From positions 1,571,001 through 1,635,000 of the forward strand of contig JAYJMM010000120.1 in assembly GCA_037349105.1 (NCBI GenBank): DNA of 64,000 nt. Direction: 5' to 3'. The translations under genes and the position numbers were made by a program. This document shows, piece after piece, positions 41,777-53,100 of the stretch (its first letter is position 1; every line of letters starts with the position of its first letter). The notes under the pieces were generated by a model. That model saw only the letters and a list, made by a program, of their open reading frames with translations. It did no database searches and was not told where the DNA came from. The stretch is from Limnomonas spitsbergensis. Lineage: Eukaryota > Chlorophyta > Chlorophyceae > Chlamydomonadales.

Positions 41777-44700
41777 CGGTCCTCTTTCCCAACGCCGTGC
41801 TGCTTCTGGAGGTCAAGTCTCAGCTGGAGGACCCCAACGGTTCCCTGTCCACCTGGGATAGCAGCGCCTCTGACCCTTGTGCGCCGGGAGCTGCGTGGTA
41901 CGGTGTAGTCTGCGGCCTCGACGGCACACTGACTGAACTTGTCCTTGCTGTCAGCACCACGCTGGGCGGGGGCCTGCCAGACGCCATGTCGGCTCTGACG
42001 GGACTGCAGGTGTGGCAACACCAGTGCTGCTGAGATGACCCAGAGAAATCCAGAGTGTGCACCATGCACCCCTATGCACCCCATGCGCCTTGTGCGCCCC
42101 ATGCACCCCTATGCACCCCATGCACCCCATGCGCCTTGTGCGCCCCATTCACCTCTATGCACCCCATGCTCCCCATGCACCCCTATGTACCTCATGCGCC
42201 CCATGCGCCCCTTGCATTCCATACATCCCATGCAAGCTTGTCCTTCAAGCTTCATGGCATGCTCTGCGCTGCTCACTCCATGCACAGAGACCAGAAGCAA
42301 TTAAACAAGTGCTCCGTGTGTTTAGCCCTGTGCTGATGAGCCCCTGCGTCCTCCTTCCCATTAAACCCTTAACCCTTAACCATAAACCCTTAACCCTGAT
42401 GAGCCCCCACGTCCTCCTTCCCGTTAAACCCTAGAAATAATAACCATCAACCCTACACTCTGATGAGCCCCTGCGTCCTCCTTCCCGTTAAACCCTAAAA
42501 CTCTTAACCACAAGCCCTACACCCTGATGAGCCCCGCGTCCTCCTTCCCATAGACCCTTAAAACCTGAACCGTAAACCCTGCACCGTTATGAGCCCCCGC
42601 GTCCTACTTCTCATCCCCGTGCTCAGTCCCTGTACATGAATGTGAACAACCTGGCGGGTTCGCTGCCAGCCAGCTGGAGTGCGCTCGTGAACCTTAACGT
42701 TCTGTTCCTCAGAGACAATCAGCTCACTGGTGCGGAACACACAGGCAACAGCCACAGGGAGGCGCATGAGGCGATTTTCATTTATTCTTCTTTGAGGCAT
42801 CATTTATTTTCCTATTTTATTCAATTATATAACACAAGTATGTTACCGTGTATAAGATGTATCGAAGGTCAAATCAGACAGTTGCTGTGTCCTTTTATCT
42901 CCCTCGTTCTCTCTCATCAGTGTCCCCCCTGTCCACACTTTTCATCAGTGTCCCCCCTGTCCACACGTCCCTCTCTCTTGTTCTGGTCCTTGACCTCTTA
43001 CGTCACAATGCAGCAGTGTCACAACGCAGCAGCTGTGCAAATCGGCCAACGGACTACTAAAATCTGATCGATAATCTGTCTGAATGGATATATGCAAGAA
43101 GGCCTGCTCCGTTCATCTGATTATAAACTGCCATGTCGATCCCTCCGCCGTGCGGACCCCTCTGGCATGCTCTTTCCAGCAATGTTCCTAATTTAGCCAT
43201 TACTTTGTCTGCTGAGCAGTGCAGCCCACCGAAGTGTTATGTTGTGCTGCCCTCAGGCACGCTGCCTAACCAGTGGTCCACACTGTCCACACTCAAGAGT
43301 CTGTCACTAGGGTACAACCAGCTGTCTGCCTCCATACCCCAAAGCTGGGCCCAGACCATGAACAACCTCAAGTTTCTGGACATGGCAGGGAACAGGTGTG
43401 TGTGTGGGTGGTTGGGTGTGTTATGTGTGTGTGTGTGTGTGGTCGTCCACTGATCATAACTAGCATCAGCCAGCAGGGGTTGGAGATCAGCACTGCAGGC
43501 ATGTATGAGTGCATGCAGATGTGTTTCTCGTGCACGTCTGCATTTGTCTAGAGTTCACCTACATTAGGTAGGCCTTATCAAATATCAGGATGTGAGTTTT
43601 CCTGAAAAAACTTGAACGGACAAATGCTGAGCTTTAACATGAGGTTCGAAGATAGACTTGGCTAGCTCCTCAAAACAAGGCATACTCCATGCAGGGTTCC
43701 ATGCATGGTGGAGCGAATGGGGGGTATAAATACGTTTTTAAGTACGTTTATAAATACGATTATAAATACGTTTATAAATACGATTATAAATACGTTTATA
43801 AATACGTTTATAATTACGAGCAATACTACCCCAGTGGAGTCCTGTTCCGACAGTTTTGCAAGTGCTGGTGGCATGGGACTGTTAACGCAATACGCATGCC
43901 ACCAGCATTTGCAAAACATCACAAGGAGACCTCATGTACCCCCCTTCCAACCTTTGGGTCCCTCGCATGAAATCGCCAGCCTGGAAATGTCTCATGCCTT
44001 CCATTAGCCTGGAAATGTCAGACTGAAATGCCTTCCAACCACAAATATCCCCTTCCGCCCCTGGGCCTCTAGCTTGAAATGATATGCATCAGCCGAGAAA
44101 TGTCTCATCCCAGACGAGGATGGGGTAAAGGGGAAGGATTGGGGGTCCTTTCAACTGGAGTTAGACAATGGCATGATGATACAAAAATGCATGGTGGCCT
44201 CTGGCCCTCCATTTCATCACACCTCTCCCTTTTCCTCCTCCTTTCACCTCCCCTCCTCCTTCCACCTCCTCCTCCCTTATACCCGTCCATCCCCTCCCCC
44301 TTCCACCTCCCCCTCCCCTTCCACCTCCCCCTTCCCCCTCCCCCTCCCCTTCCTCCTTCCACCTCCCCCTCCCCGCTCCCCTCCACCCCCAATTTAGCCT
44401 TGTGTGCGGGGTCGTCCCGGCTGCCTTCAATCTCAGCGTCACAGTCCAAGGCACTGGATTGGGAGCAGGCGGGTGCCAGCCACCGCCGCCGCCCCGCGCT
44501 CGGTCCCCTCCCTCTCCTCCCCCTCCTCCCCCTCGCTCGCCTCCCCCGCCCCCCCTCACTCCGTTGCTGCCTGGAGCTCTGAACCCCAGACCCCCTCAGC
44601 CGCCACCCAGCCCTCCGCCTGAGCCACCTGCAGCGGCTGCCAGCATTAACTGGATCAAGGTACGTCTGGGGGACTGGGGGATGTGTTGCACCCGCAGCGG

Positions 44701-46315
44701 CGGCCAGCAGTAACTGGATCAAGGTACGTCTGGGGGACTGGGGAATGTGTTGCATCCGCAGCGGCGGCCAGCAGTAACTGGATCAAGGTACGTCTGGGGG
44801 ACTGGGGGATGTGTTGCACCCGCAGCGGCGGCCAGCAGTAACTGGATCAAGGTACGTCTGGGGGACTGGGGGATGTGTTGCACCCGCAGCGGCGGCCTGC
44901 AGTAACTGGATCAAGGTACGTCTGGGGGACTGGGGGATGTGTTGCACCCGCAGCGGCAGCCAGCATTAACTGGATCAAGGTACGTCTGGGGGACTGGGGG
45001 ATGTGTTGCACCCGCAGCGGCGGCCAGCAGTAACTGGATCAAGGTACGTCTGGGGGACTGGGGGATAAATTGCACCCGCAGCGGCGGCCAGCAGTAACTG
45101 GATCAAGGTACGTCTGGGGGACTGTGGGATGTGTTGCACCCGCAGCGGCGGCCTGCAGTAACTGGATCAAGGTACGTCTGGGAGACTGGGGAATGTGTTG
45201 TGCTTGAAGTTGTTGTCAATTCAGGATGCTTGCTCGGATGGCGTTCTGAAACTCGTTCACAACATCTTTCTCGGTAGATTGCTGGTTTAAGTTCAGTATG
45301 AAGTTCACTTGAAACGACATCCCCTGTTTCCCCCACCATCGGATCCCCTCGCCCCACAGGACAGCCTGCCTCTGTTCAGCTCAGGGTGCAAGTTTGCGTC
45401 GCCGTGAAATATTTAAGCCCACCTGCAACCTCCTCTGTCGCCACTGTTGTTGGTAAGGCTTCGCAATGCCAATGTAGACATCTAGCGCCAGGTGTCTACA
45501 GTGGCACTGCAAAGCCTATACCACAACAGCCACCTTGTGATCCCCTAAAGGCTCACAGGACAGCCTGGATCTTTGCGTCATTATCATCCTGCCGCTTCCG
45601 TCTTGTGATGGGCTGAATCCACAAATTGTCCTTGTGTTCACCATCCTGAGCATTAAGGCCATTGTCTTGATGTGTGTCGCAGCTGTGGCCATGCTCTGGC
45701 GGCCGGACGCGCATTGGATCATGTGCCTCCACCTCCTGTGAAGTGGTGCCAAGTTTTCTTCCGACCCCTTCTGCTCCCCCCCCTCCCCCCCCCTTTCAGG
45801 ATAACCTGGCTCTGTTCATCGTCATCATCATCCTCGGCGTATTGGCAATCGTCCTCATTGTGGTCGCGATCGTGGCCGTGCTCTGGCGGCGCGACGCCCG
45901 CAAGTCGGAGGCAGCGGCGGTGGAGGCGAGCAAGTCGGCCGCGGCGGCCATGGCGGCGGCCGAGCAGTCGGCCCAAGCGAACCGCGAGCTGCAGGCTGCG
46001 CTGATGCAGCAGCAGCAGCAGATGGATAGAATCATGGCGGGCGAGGACCCGCTGCTGCCCGGGCCCGGCCACGACTCAGCAGGGGACCCCCCGGGAGGGC
46101 CGGTGGGGGCGGAGCCGCCGCCTGCTGAAGGCGCCACGGCCTGGGCGACTGGGGACACGATGGCCAACACTTTCCACGACTATTACGGCACTCGTCGCAC
46201 GGTGGACACGGCAGGGATTCAGCTGACCCCGAGTACGAATAATTCGACAGGGAGCCGCCAGAGCCAGCCGGCGACGAGCAAAAGCAACAGTGTGCCGTGG
46301 CGGAAGAAGAAATAG
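41777..46315 (+). CDS. LRR, proline-rich, single-pass membrane protein without kinase (first exon not found)
   Basis: Exons 41777-42009, 42627-42729, 43257-43395, 44398-44659 and 45800-46315 are in frame; 416 residues are visible. Order: plant-type LRR N-terminal cap (LLLEVKSQLEDPNGSLSTWD ... DPCAPGAAWYGVVCG); about four LRRs (SLYMNVNNLAGSLPASWSAL; LKSLSLGYNQLSASIPQSW); a cysteine pair; a long Pro/Arg-rich stalk; then SINWIKDNLALF and a strong membrane helix (IVIIILGVLAIVLIVVAIVA). Next comes a basic stop-transfer, an Ala/Gln-rich coiled region (residues after AVLWRRDARKSEAA) and a disordered Ser/Thr tail ending RKKK. No kinase follows, so it is receptor-like only in its outer half. The first visible exon starts with two bases of a split codon, so a signal-peptide exon should lie upstream; an in-frame ATG at 41737 lies in the pyrimidine tract and is unlikely. 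Confidence 0.85.
42050..42235. repeat. ATGCACCCC short repeat
   Basis: Runs of ATGCACCCCATGCGCC(C/T)TGTG type in LRR intron 1. Confidence 0.8.
42335..42610. repeat. ~60 bp repeat with CCCTTAACCC tails
   Basis: Five copies of TGATGAGCCCC(T)GCGTCC TCCTTCCC(A/G)TTAAACCC. They end just before the acceptor at 42621-42626, whose upstream sequence is the last copy. Confidence 0.85.
43725..43822. repeat. 12-bp repeat TATAAATACGTT
   Basis: About eight units (variant TATAAATACGAT) in LRR intron 3, directly before the hairpin at 43853. Confidence 0.9.
43853..43917. other. 23-bp stem hairpin
   Basis: Arms 43853-43875 and 43895-43917 (GTTTTGCAA.TGCTGGTGGC / complement) pair with a single G-T type mismatch around a 19-nt loop. 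It could be the remains of an inverted-repeat element or a small-RNA hairpin. Confidence 0.8.
44660..45171 (+). repeat. 64-bp array: exon end plus donor, eight copies
   Basis: Follows the LRR exon ending at 44659. Units end at 44723, 44787, 44851, 44915, 44979, 45043, 45107 and 45171. Each reads GTACGTCTGGGGGACTGG...CACCCGCAG then CGGCGGCCAGCAG TAACTGGATCAAG, i.e. donor, intron, acceptor and a 26-nt copy of the exon end (encoding xNWIK). Each is thus a potential intron plus micro-exon. Confidence 0.95.
45605..45740 (+). pseudogene. Decayed copy of the LRR transmembrane exon
   Basis: Reads QIVLVFTILSIKAIVLMCVA then AVAMLWRPDA before degenerating, aligning residue by residue with the true exon at 45800 (ALFIVIIILGVLAIVLIVVA, then IVAVLWRRDA). 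A TGA follows (~45739). It lies immediately upstream of the functional exon. Confidence 0.85.
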
Positions 46316-47710
46316 CCTGGGGTAGAGCTACCCCGCGACCGTGGCTGTGATGACTGAATGGCCCTCAACTGATGGTGCCTCTCGCTTGCAGGAATAGGGA
46401 TAGAGTGACCTACCTTATACAGCTACCGTATGGATGAGAAACTTTGCTTTTTAGCCTGAATACTAAAACATCCATAATGATGTGCGAGACAATGTTATGA
46501 GACTGTGATGATAATGTCTGCTTCAGGCCTTGGATCATCTCAGAAAGAAAGAAAGAAAGCTATGCCCTGTGAGGGACGTGAGAGTTGAGGAAACAGCGCA
46601 GCCTGGGCCGAAGCCACATCCGCGCCGTTACCGCTTGGATCATCTCATTACCCCTCTGATGTTACTTTGAGACTTTCGGACTGCACTTTATATAATTTCC
46701 AATGCGTCTCCTAGAAGGCAATGTGATGTATGGGAACAGCGATATATTTATGCTTGAGGCTTTGAATCATTTAATGATATTGATATGCTTCCAGCCTGAA
46801 CTTGAACATCAATGCCCCTCGAACGAGACGGTGCGATGATACGGCGGTGGTAACGTCTGTGATCGAGGCTTGAGTTTTGCAATGCCGGGTGAACTGTTCT
46901 TTCTTTTCTTTTCTAGACCTGGCTCCAGTTTCTTTTTCTCCTCATAAGTTATCAACCAGGCAGTTGGATGCCATGTGGCTGAGCCTCTGAGCAGGGCCCA
47001 GAGGTGACACGGCATTATTGGAACGCGGGGTTCTATCTTCGCAAATTCTTTGCATATTCTTCTTTGCAAATGTAAGATGAAGGTCCAAGCCCCCTTCTGA
47101 CACGGGGTCAGGGTTCTTCATGACCCCTTATTAAACGAATGTCACATGGAACCTGGAGACGAGGTCCTCTTCGATGGCAGCATAACCCGTGTGGGTCAAA
47201 ACGTAAGAATCAGGCCTGATGCCCCCTCCTCCAGCACATCATAGATTCTTGGGTCCAAGGTAGTTCATTCAGCGTTATAAGACGCAAGTGATATGCAATC
47301 AACCGTAAGTCTTCAGCAGAACAGACCCAGCCAGGCCCTGCCGTCATGTTTCGTCCCCCCTGCAAAGCAATGCCATAATCGCCTCGACCCAGACAAGCCC
47401 TGTCATCATATCTTCTCACGCCCACCTGCTGCTGTGAACCCTGGTGCTGCTGCTACCTCAGAAGCCCGCGCAGCCTGTCCATCAGGGGCTTGCATCTCCT
47501 CCCGCCTGCCTGCAGCTACTGACGCAGGTGCTGCTGTGGAGATTTACAGTTCAGCCGAGCATTACATTCGATGCAAGGGATAGGTGCCCGTAAACCGGTA
47601 CAAACAGGAAATGAACTAAGTCAGCGAGCAAAAAGCCAGTGCCCCCCCTATCTGGACAAGCAGTATACATACCCCCTGCCGCTCCTTCAGAATCCCGCAA
47701 AGCCTTGCCA
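46316..47710. other. Intergenic between convergent genes
   Basis: 46540-46650 carries the dispersed GGAAACAGCGCAGC repeat shared with 7667-7780, preceded by a GAAA microsatellite. 46890-47025 carries the segment GAGCAGGGCCCAGAGGTG shared with 36960. TGTAA at ~47070 is a possible poly(A) signal for the LRR gene. No exon is seen. Confidence 0.5.
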
Positions 47711-49712
47711 TCATCTCCTTCCTCCCGCCTGCAGCTGCTGGCGCTGCTGTTGCTGCGATTTCAAAAGCCGGTAAGCCAGCAGTGCTTGCTCCCTCGCCAC
47801 CGCCATGTCATCTACCGCCCCGGTTCCCCCACCCTTGGCAGGGCCGTCAGAAACCTGCTGCTGCTGCTGCTGCCGCTCCTTCTGCCGCTGTCGCTTGTTC
47901 CCCTCCCCTGCAGCCGGGGCCTGCTGCCTGGTCGCATCTCCAGCCCCGGCTGACTTTGAGCTACCAGCAGCGGGCTGCCTCGCCTTGCCCTGACTGCGGG
48001 ACTCGGCCAGGAACTCGTCCCGCAGGTCCAGCATCTTCTGCTTCTTTGCTTGGCGCTTGCGTTCCTCCTCCTTGGCCGCCGCGACGCGGACCTTCTTCGC
48101 GGCCACCTCCTGCGCAGTGGGCAACCCGGTGACGCCGCCCGGAGGTCTCGCGAGCCCTTGCACCATCTTCTTGGGCAGCGTCTTCCACATCCAGCTCCCG
48201 GGACCGCCGCGGTCAGCCATCACCTGGCGATCAAAAGGGGGAGACACTGATGGGATGTGATGGTGACAGTGCGAGAGGGTTCAGGGTTTAGGTTTTAGAG
48301 AGTGGGGCCACATTGGGACCAACCTCGAACCGACCTACGGCTGGAGGCCCAAACAGCATGCCTGGCCACACCTGGGGCCTACAGCCGGAGATCTGGAGTG
48401 TAGCTGACATGTAGCTGAGACATGAGCGGTTGACTCAGCTACATGTCAGCAGAGTGACCTGCTCATACACACTGCAGGTGGCTGTCCCATGGATGCGATC
48501 ATGGGGCTGCCTGTAAGAGGGATCAACGGCACCTGTGTGCAGTGGGCTATCATTTCATCTCAAGATTCCCTTTGGATGGAGGGGTACAAAACCCACACTT
48601 CAACCAGCACCTGCGTGTGCAGTGGGCTATCATTTCAACTCAAGATTCCATTGGGTGGAGGGGTGCAAAATCCACGCTTCAACCATCTCGCCGTTGATCA
48701 GGGATGCTGCCTCCCAGCAGGCTGCACTGACCTGTTCGAGCTCCTGTACAAAGCGAGGTCCACTGGTCACAAACACGGAGGGGCGGGCGGTGCCGTGCCC
48801 GTCATAGAGCTTCTTCCCGGGCTGCAGAACTTTCAGGATCCAAGTGGTGGACTCTTTACTCGCGGCAAGCTCCCCTTGAGAGACGGCGCCTGCTGATCCT
48901 CTTGAACGGGGTTGCTCCGTATTTTCCCGGGGAGGAGGCTCTGACTCGTGGATTTCTTGTCCCTGTTGGTGAACAACAGCAAGGAAGGGAAAACAGGGTT
49001 CAGCCCACACTATGAATCCAATGGTCTTCGAGTTTGCATCGGTCAGTTGGCATAAATATATACAGGCTCATGCATATCCTGCCTGGATATACGAATAATA
49101 TAGAAGATAGGGATTTGAAAGCTTCCTGGCAATCCTGGTGCCTGTGATCAGCTTCGTAGGACGCCCTCTGGACCAGGAGGCAAGGCTGCAAAACACGCAT
49201 CCTGGTGACTCACACAACCGTCTATCAGCATTATACATTTGTTTTAGTGCACTTCAGCTACATTTCAGCTACGTCCCGGCCTCATGCCCAGTGGTCCTAG
49301 ATTCCGAGTGCAGGGTTCCCAGTCGTCCAAGCCGCCGGCTGCAGGGCGCAGGATGTTCATAGTCCCCGCTGGCCCAGCGGCCGCCGCCCGGCAGCCTTCC
49401 TGAAGTTAGTCCGGTGAGGGCTACAAATACCGCTGCCATATGTTCTGCAATTCTGCGAGTCACCAGCATACCGGTACTGTGCCAGTATACCTGTGATGCT
49501 CACTACCGGTCCACGTGATAGTGTGATATACCAAAGGCAGGCACCACGTGTGCTGCCCGTTATACCGGTACAGCATGTACAGCAGCACCATGAAGCTAAA
49601 TTGTCCCATGACCTACCTTTCCTGTTGTTATGCTCAGCTTGAAGGCATGCGTCTGTAAAGGAGGCGTGTAGCGTCCTTTGCGTCCAGCCTTTGGTTTGCC
49701 AGGCTTGGTCAT
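47711..49712 (-). CDS. Basic coiled-coil protein, CCDC137-like C-terminus (tentative)
   Basis: Three exons, 49712-49617, 48962-48732 and 48223-47711, all in phase 0, encode 279 residues. The protein starts MTKPGKPKAGRKGRYTPP (basic). A conserved-looking block follows (KLYDGHGTARPSVFVTSGPR, FVQELEQ), then WMWKTLPKKMVQG, a Lys/Arg/Glu-rich helix (AAAKEEERKRQAKKQKMLDL), a Gln-rich stretch and a C-terminal AREQALLAYRLLKSQQQQR. The last motif resembles the end of CCDC137, a nucleolar/chromosome-associated protein; the rest I cannot match, so function is unassigned. The composition suggests a nuclear or nucleolar RNA-associated protein. It is head to head with the RP2-like gene and convergent with the LRR gene. 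Confidence 0.75.
48300..48470. repeat. Copy of dispersed CAGCTACA repeat
   Basis: Contains GGGACCAACCTCG, CAGCATGCCTGGCC, GGAGTGTAGCTGACATGTAG and GACTCAGCTACATGTCAGC. It lies in intron 2 of the coiled-coil gene. A 75-bp duplication (TGTGCAGTGGGCTATCATTTC...) follows at 48530-48690. Confidence 0.6.
49250..49385. repeat. Copy of dispersed CAGCTACA repeat
   Basis: CTTCAGCTACATTTCAGCTA, CGTCCCGGCCTCATGCCCAG and CGCTGGCCCAGCGGCCGCC mark this copy, in intron 1 of the coiled-coil gene. TACCGGTA-rich sequence follows at 49470-49575. Confidence 0.6.
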
Positions 49713-50112
49713 GAGAGATGGGTGACAACCTTCAGAACTACAAGGAGTAAGAAGTAAGACTAATAAGAATTGGAAATTCACGCCTTTGACAACCGGTACG
49801 TTCTGGTGAACTGCAAATCAACGCTGTGTTCACCGGGTGTGTCCTTAGCTAGCGCATGCAAAAGCTCCGGAACCGTAATCCTGCAAGATTCAGGTCCCAA
49901 CTTATTGCGGTGTACGGCATTTAAAATCCCGTATTCCTCAAGCCTCGCTCAGGCGTTTTCTTTCCTTCTTTCTATTTTAACCCGCTTCGACTAGAGCATA
50001 AATTGTATCTCCTTCGAAGAGCCAACCTTCTGGTGCTTCATCCAATCTTGAACGAAGTAGAGAAAAATACACTGCAAAAAAATCTGCCCTTTCGTGACTC
50101 GGAAGATTCTCC
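49713..50112. promoter_or_regulatory. Putative bidirectional promoter region
   Basis: Exactly 400 bp between the divergent ATGs of the coiled-coil and RP2-like genes. It is AT-richer than the exons and has no clear TATA box. Evidence is positional. Confidence 0.4.
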
Positions 50113-53100
50113 ATGGGTTGCTTTTCTTCGAAAGCAAAGCGTGAGGAGAAGTATCTCGAGAAGCATAAAATTCCGCGGGACGAGGTGAGTCAGCTGCAGT
50201 TTTGAAAACGAGCCCAGTCGTTGTGCATTCAACAAAACATACTTCTTTACCATGCCTTGGACATGTGTCTGTTCAGGTAGCCCTGAAGCAACGCGCTGAG
50301 TCGCTGCGTAAAATCAGTAATAAAAGCCGAACATCCGCCGAAGCAATCAGTCCTCCAGATGAACCAGTAACACCAGGTCAGGAGGCCGCAGTCTCCCGGC
50401 CCCAAATCCAGGAGTACAAGCCAAAGAAGCCAAAGCTTGATGTCAAGGACTTCCAGTTCTTGAACCTTAAGGGCGAAGTGAAAGTGAAGCCTCCCGGGTA
50501 CGGATGACGCATGGGCATGATGTGCATGGCACTACGAATTCTGAACTGCCGCTGTGTCCCTCCGCGCAGGAGCATCAATGGGCAGGCTTTCACCATTTCT
50601 TCGTGTGAGGTGAGATGAACTGTTGCACTACCCTAGACCAGCAGGTCTAGCCTGTCATATCGCCCTCAGTATCCTGCCCTAGCCTGTGGAGCACCCTGGC
50701 TGAGGCAAACCACTCACCACCATATACCGTGATTTCAGGACTGCGACCTGTACGTCATCGATGCCTGTGCGCAAGTGACGATTGACAAGGCAAAGAATTG
50801 CCGGATTTTCGTGGGGCCTACAGATGGCAGGTGCGTCCAGCCGTCCACATGGAATGCATGTGGCCATAGCTTTGTTACTTCATGATTGCCGATCACCAGA
50901 GCCAATGAAGATGTCAGAGTTCAGATAACTTGGTATAGCAGTGTGTAGGGCTGGTATATACCGTATATTCTGCCGAAATATACACGTATACACGTGTATA
51001 AGCGTATATACCGTATACGTATACGTATATGGGGACCTGGAAATCTTAAAAAGCCTTGAAACCTAGGGCATTTCATGCCCTAACCTCCACCTATCACTTC
51101 ATCATTTAAAAAATTGAGTTTACTCATGCCAGCCTCAAATTTAGCTCAAATACAACAACAACTCAAGTATCGGGTTCGCGGCCTGAGGAGACAGACAGAT
51201 GCCAGACATGCGCAGTCTGATCAGCGTCAGCTCGTCAAGCACTCTACTCCTGCTAGTGAACCTGTAGACTACTGGCAGGCAGGCAGCTAGGAAGGCCTCA
51301 CACTCGATGCACTGCAGCTTGGCCAAGTACGGCCAGCTGCCTGATGGGTCCTTCTCCTCATTTGCTACCTGGCAAACTTTCAGCTTGTTCCACCACGGAG
51401 TTCTGCCTTTATCTTTCATGTCGATGAGTTTCACGTAAGCTTCTTGGGGTGTGAGGTCTTTACATGTGAGTACGGACTGTCGATACGCAGGGGTAAATTC
51501 GTTTCCATCACTGTCGAATGCAGCCCAGTCGTCCATTGAAAGCGAGTGAAAAAAGTAGAGACGAGAACGCTGATGCGGCGTGGATTAACGAGCGATTGTG
51601 CACTTCAAAGCATGACGAGCGCTTCTAAAATTTGACTATATACGGCATGCCGTATATACGCTTTTCAAACATATACGCGTATATGTTGTTCAAATATACA
51701 CGTATATACGGCGTATATACGTATATACGTATATTTCCATATACGCCACCCGTCAGCCCTAGCAGTGTGTATAGGAGTGTGCACACCAAACCACCATTGT
51801 AAGGCCGCTGAGGCGCTGAGCGGCCATCACTGGGCCGATTGGGAACTCACCGTAAAAAAAAGTGAAATCTGGCCATCTGGCCTGTGGCCTAAGTAACAAC
51901 GCTTGCTGTACCAGGCCCCCACGTCCGAAGGCTATAATTCAGCTGAGCTGTAGCAGTAGCTCCCTAAAACGAGCAGTGGAATGCAGGCGCTTCCATGATT
52001 CTAGAGGGAACCTCGTCAAGTGATTGTGAATGGGTAGACATCAGTTGAAGAGCCATACAGGTAGCTGAATGGCCATGCAGGTAGCTGAAGGGCCACAGAG
52101 GAGTTTGATTGTGATTGGGTGAGCTTGATGTTGTCCATTGGAACGCCGGGGGCAGGACTGCAAGAGGGTGGCACGTGGAAGACACATCAACTGGTGGATT
52201 GAAACGCTGGGGGCAGGACGGCAAGAGAGCAGCCTGTGCAATACACATCAACTGGTGGATTGCTGTTGATTGCCTTGCGTGACCTCTTTTGCAGCGTGTT
52301 CATCCGAGACAGCATCAACTGCAAGGTCGCTGTGGTGTGCCGTCAGCTCAGGTGAGCTACTTTGCATCTACATTGCATGGCCCACGGCATCTACATTGCT
52401 TTGCCCACGGCATCTACATTGCATGGCCCACGGCATGCCTCGTGCCAGAAGTGTCGCAGACCAGATGGATGGCATGGGCCCATGAGGTGTTGAACTCTCG
52501 ATCTTTACATTTTGTATGTGCGATTTGCTCAATGCCCAGGGATAGGCCTGCCATCGGCTCAAAATGCCATATTGCGCTAAGGTTCCACCTGCCTTGTTGC
52601 AGGACCCGCGACTGCCAGAACATCGAGATGGCCCTGTTCTGCCGCACCCGGCCGATCGTCGAGTCATCTTCAAAAGTGCGTAACAGCTGCCTTGAAATCA
52701 AGCCCTCGCAATTAAGCCTTTGCTATTAAGCCCTCGCAAGAATGCCTTGGCTGCTGGATGGGTCAGGGAATGGTCAGGGCGGTTCTGCCCTCTTATTCGT
52801 GCTGGAGCTGATTAAGATTGTGGCAACGTCTTTTTAATGAGTAGCTCCTCCAGATGTCCACTTCATTGCTTCTAGTCTGGGATCCTTGCTGGCCTGTTTC
52901 ACTCACCTAATATCTCCATTTGATTAAGCGCCATTTGGTTGTGCTCCCCCGCCCCCTGCCCAACAACAGCGTTATTTCCTTTGATGAAACTCTCAGTTGA
53001 CGTTCCCACCCCGCGCCCGCCGCAGATGGACTTCTTCTGCTACGACCTGAACTATGAGGCCCTCCCAAGTAGGTTGCTGCAGATGTTAGTGTGCCGTGCG

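Noticed and set aside
44105..44755. 216-codon minus-strand Arg/Gly-rich ORF
   Set aside because: Antisense to the Pro-rich stalk exon of the LRR gene and its pyrimidine tract.
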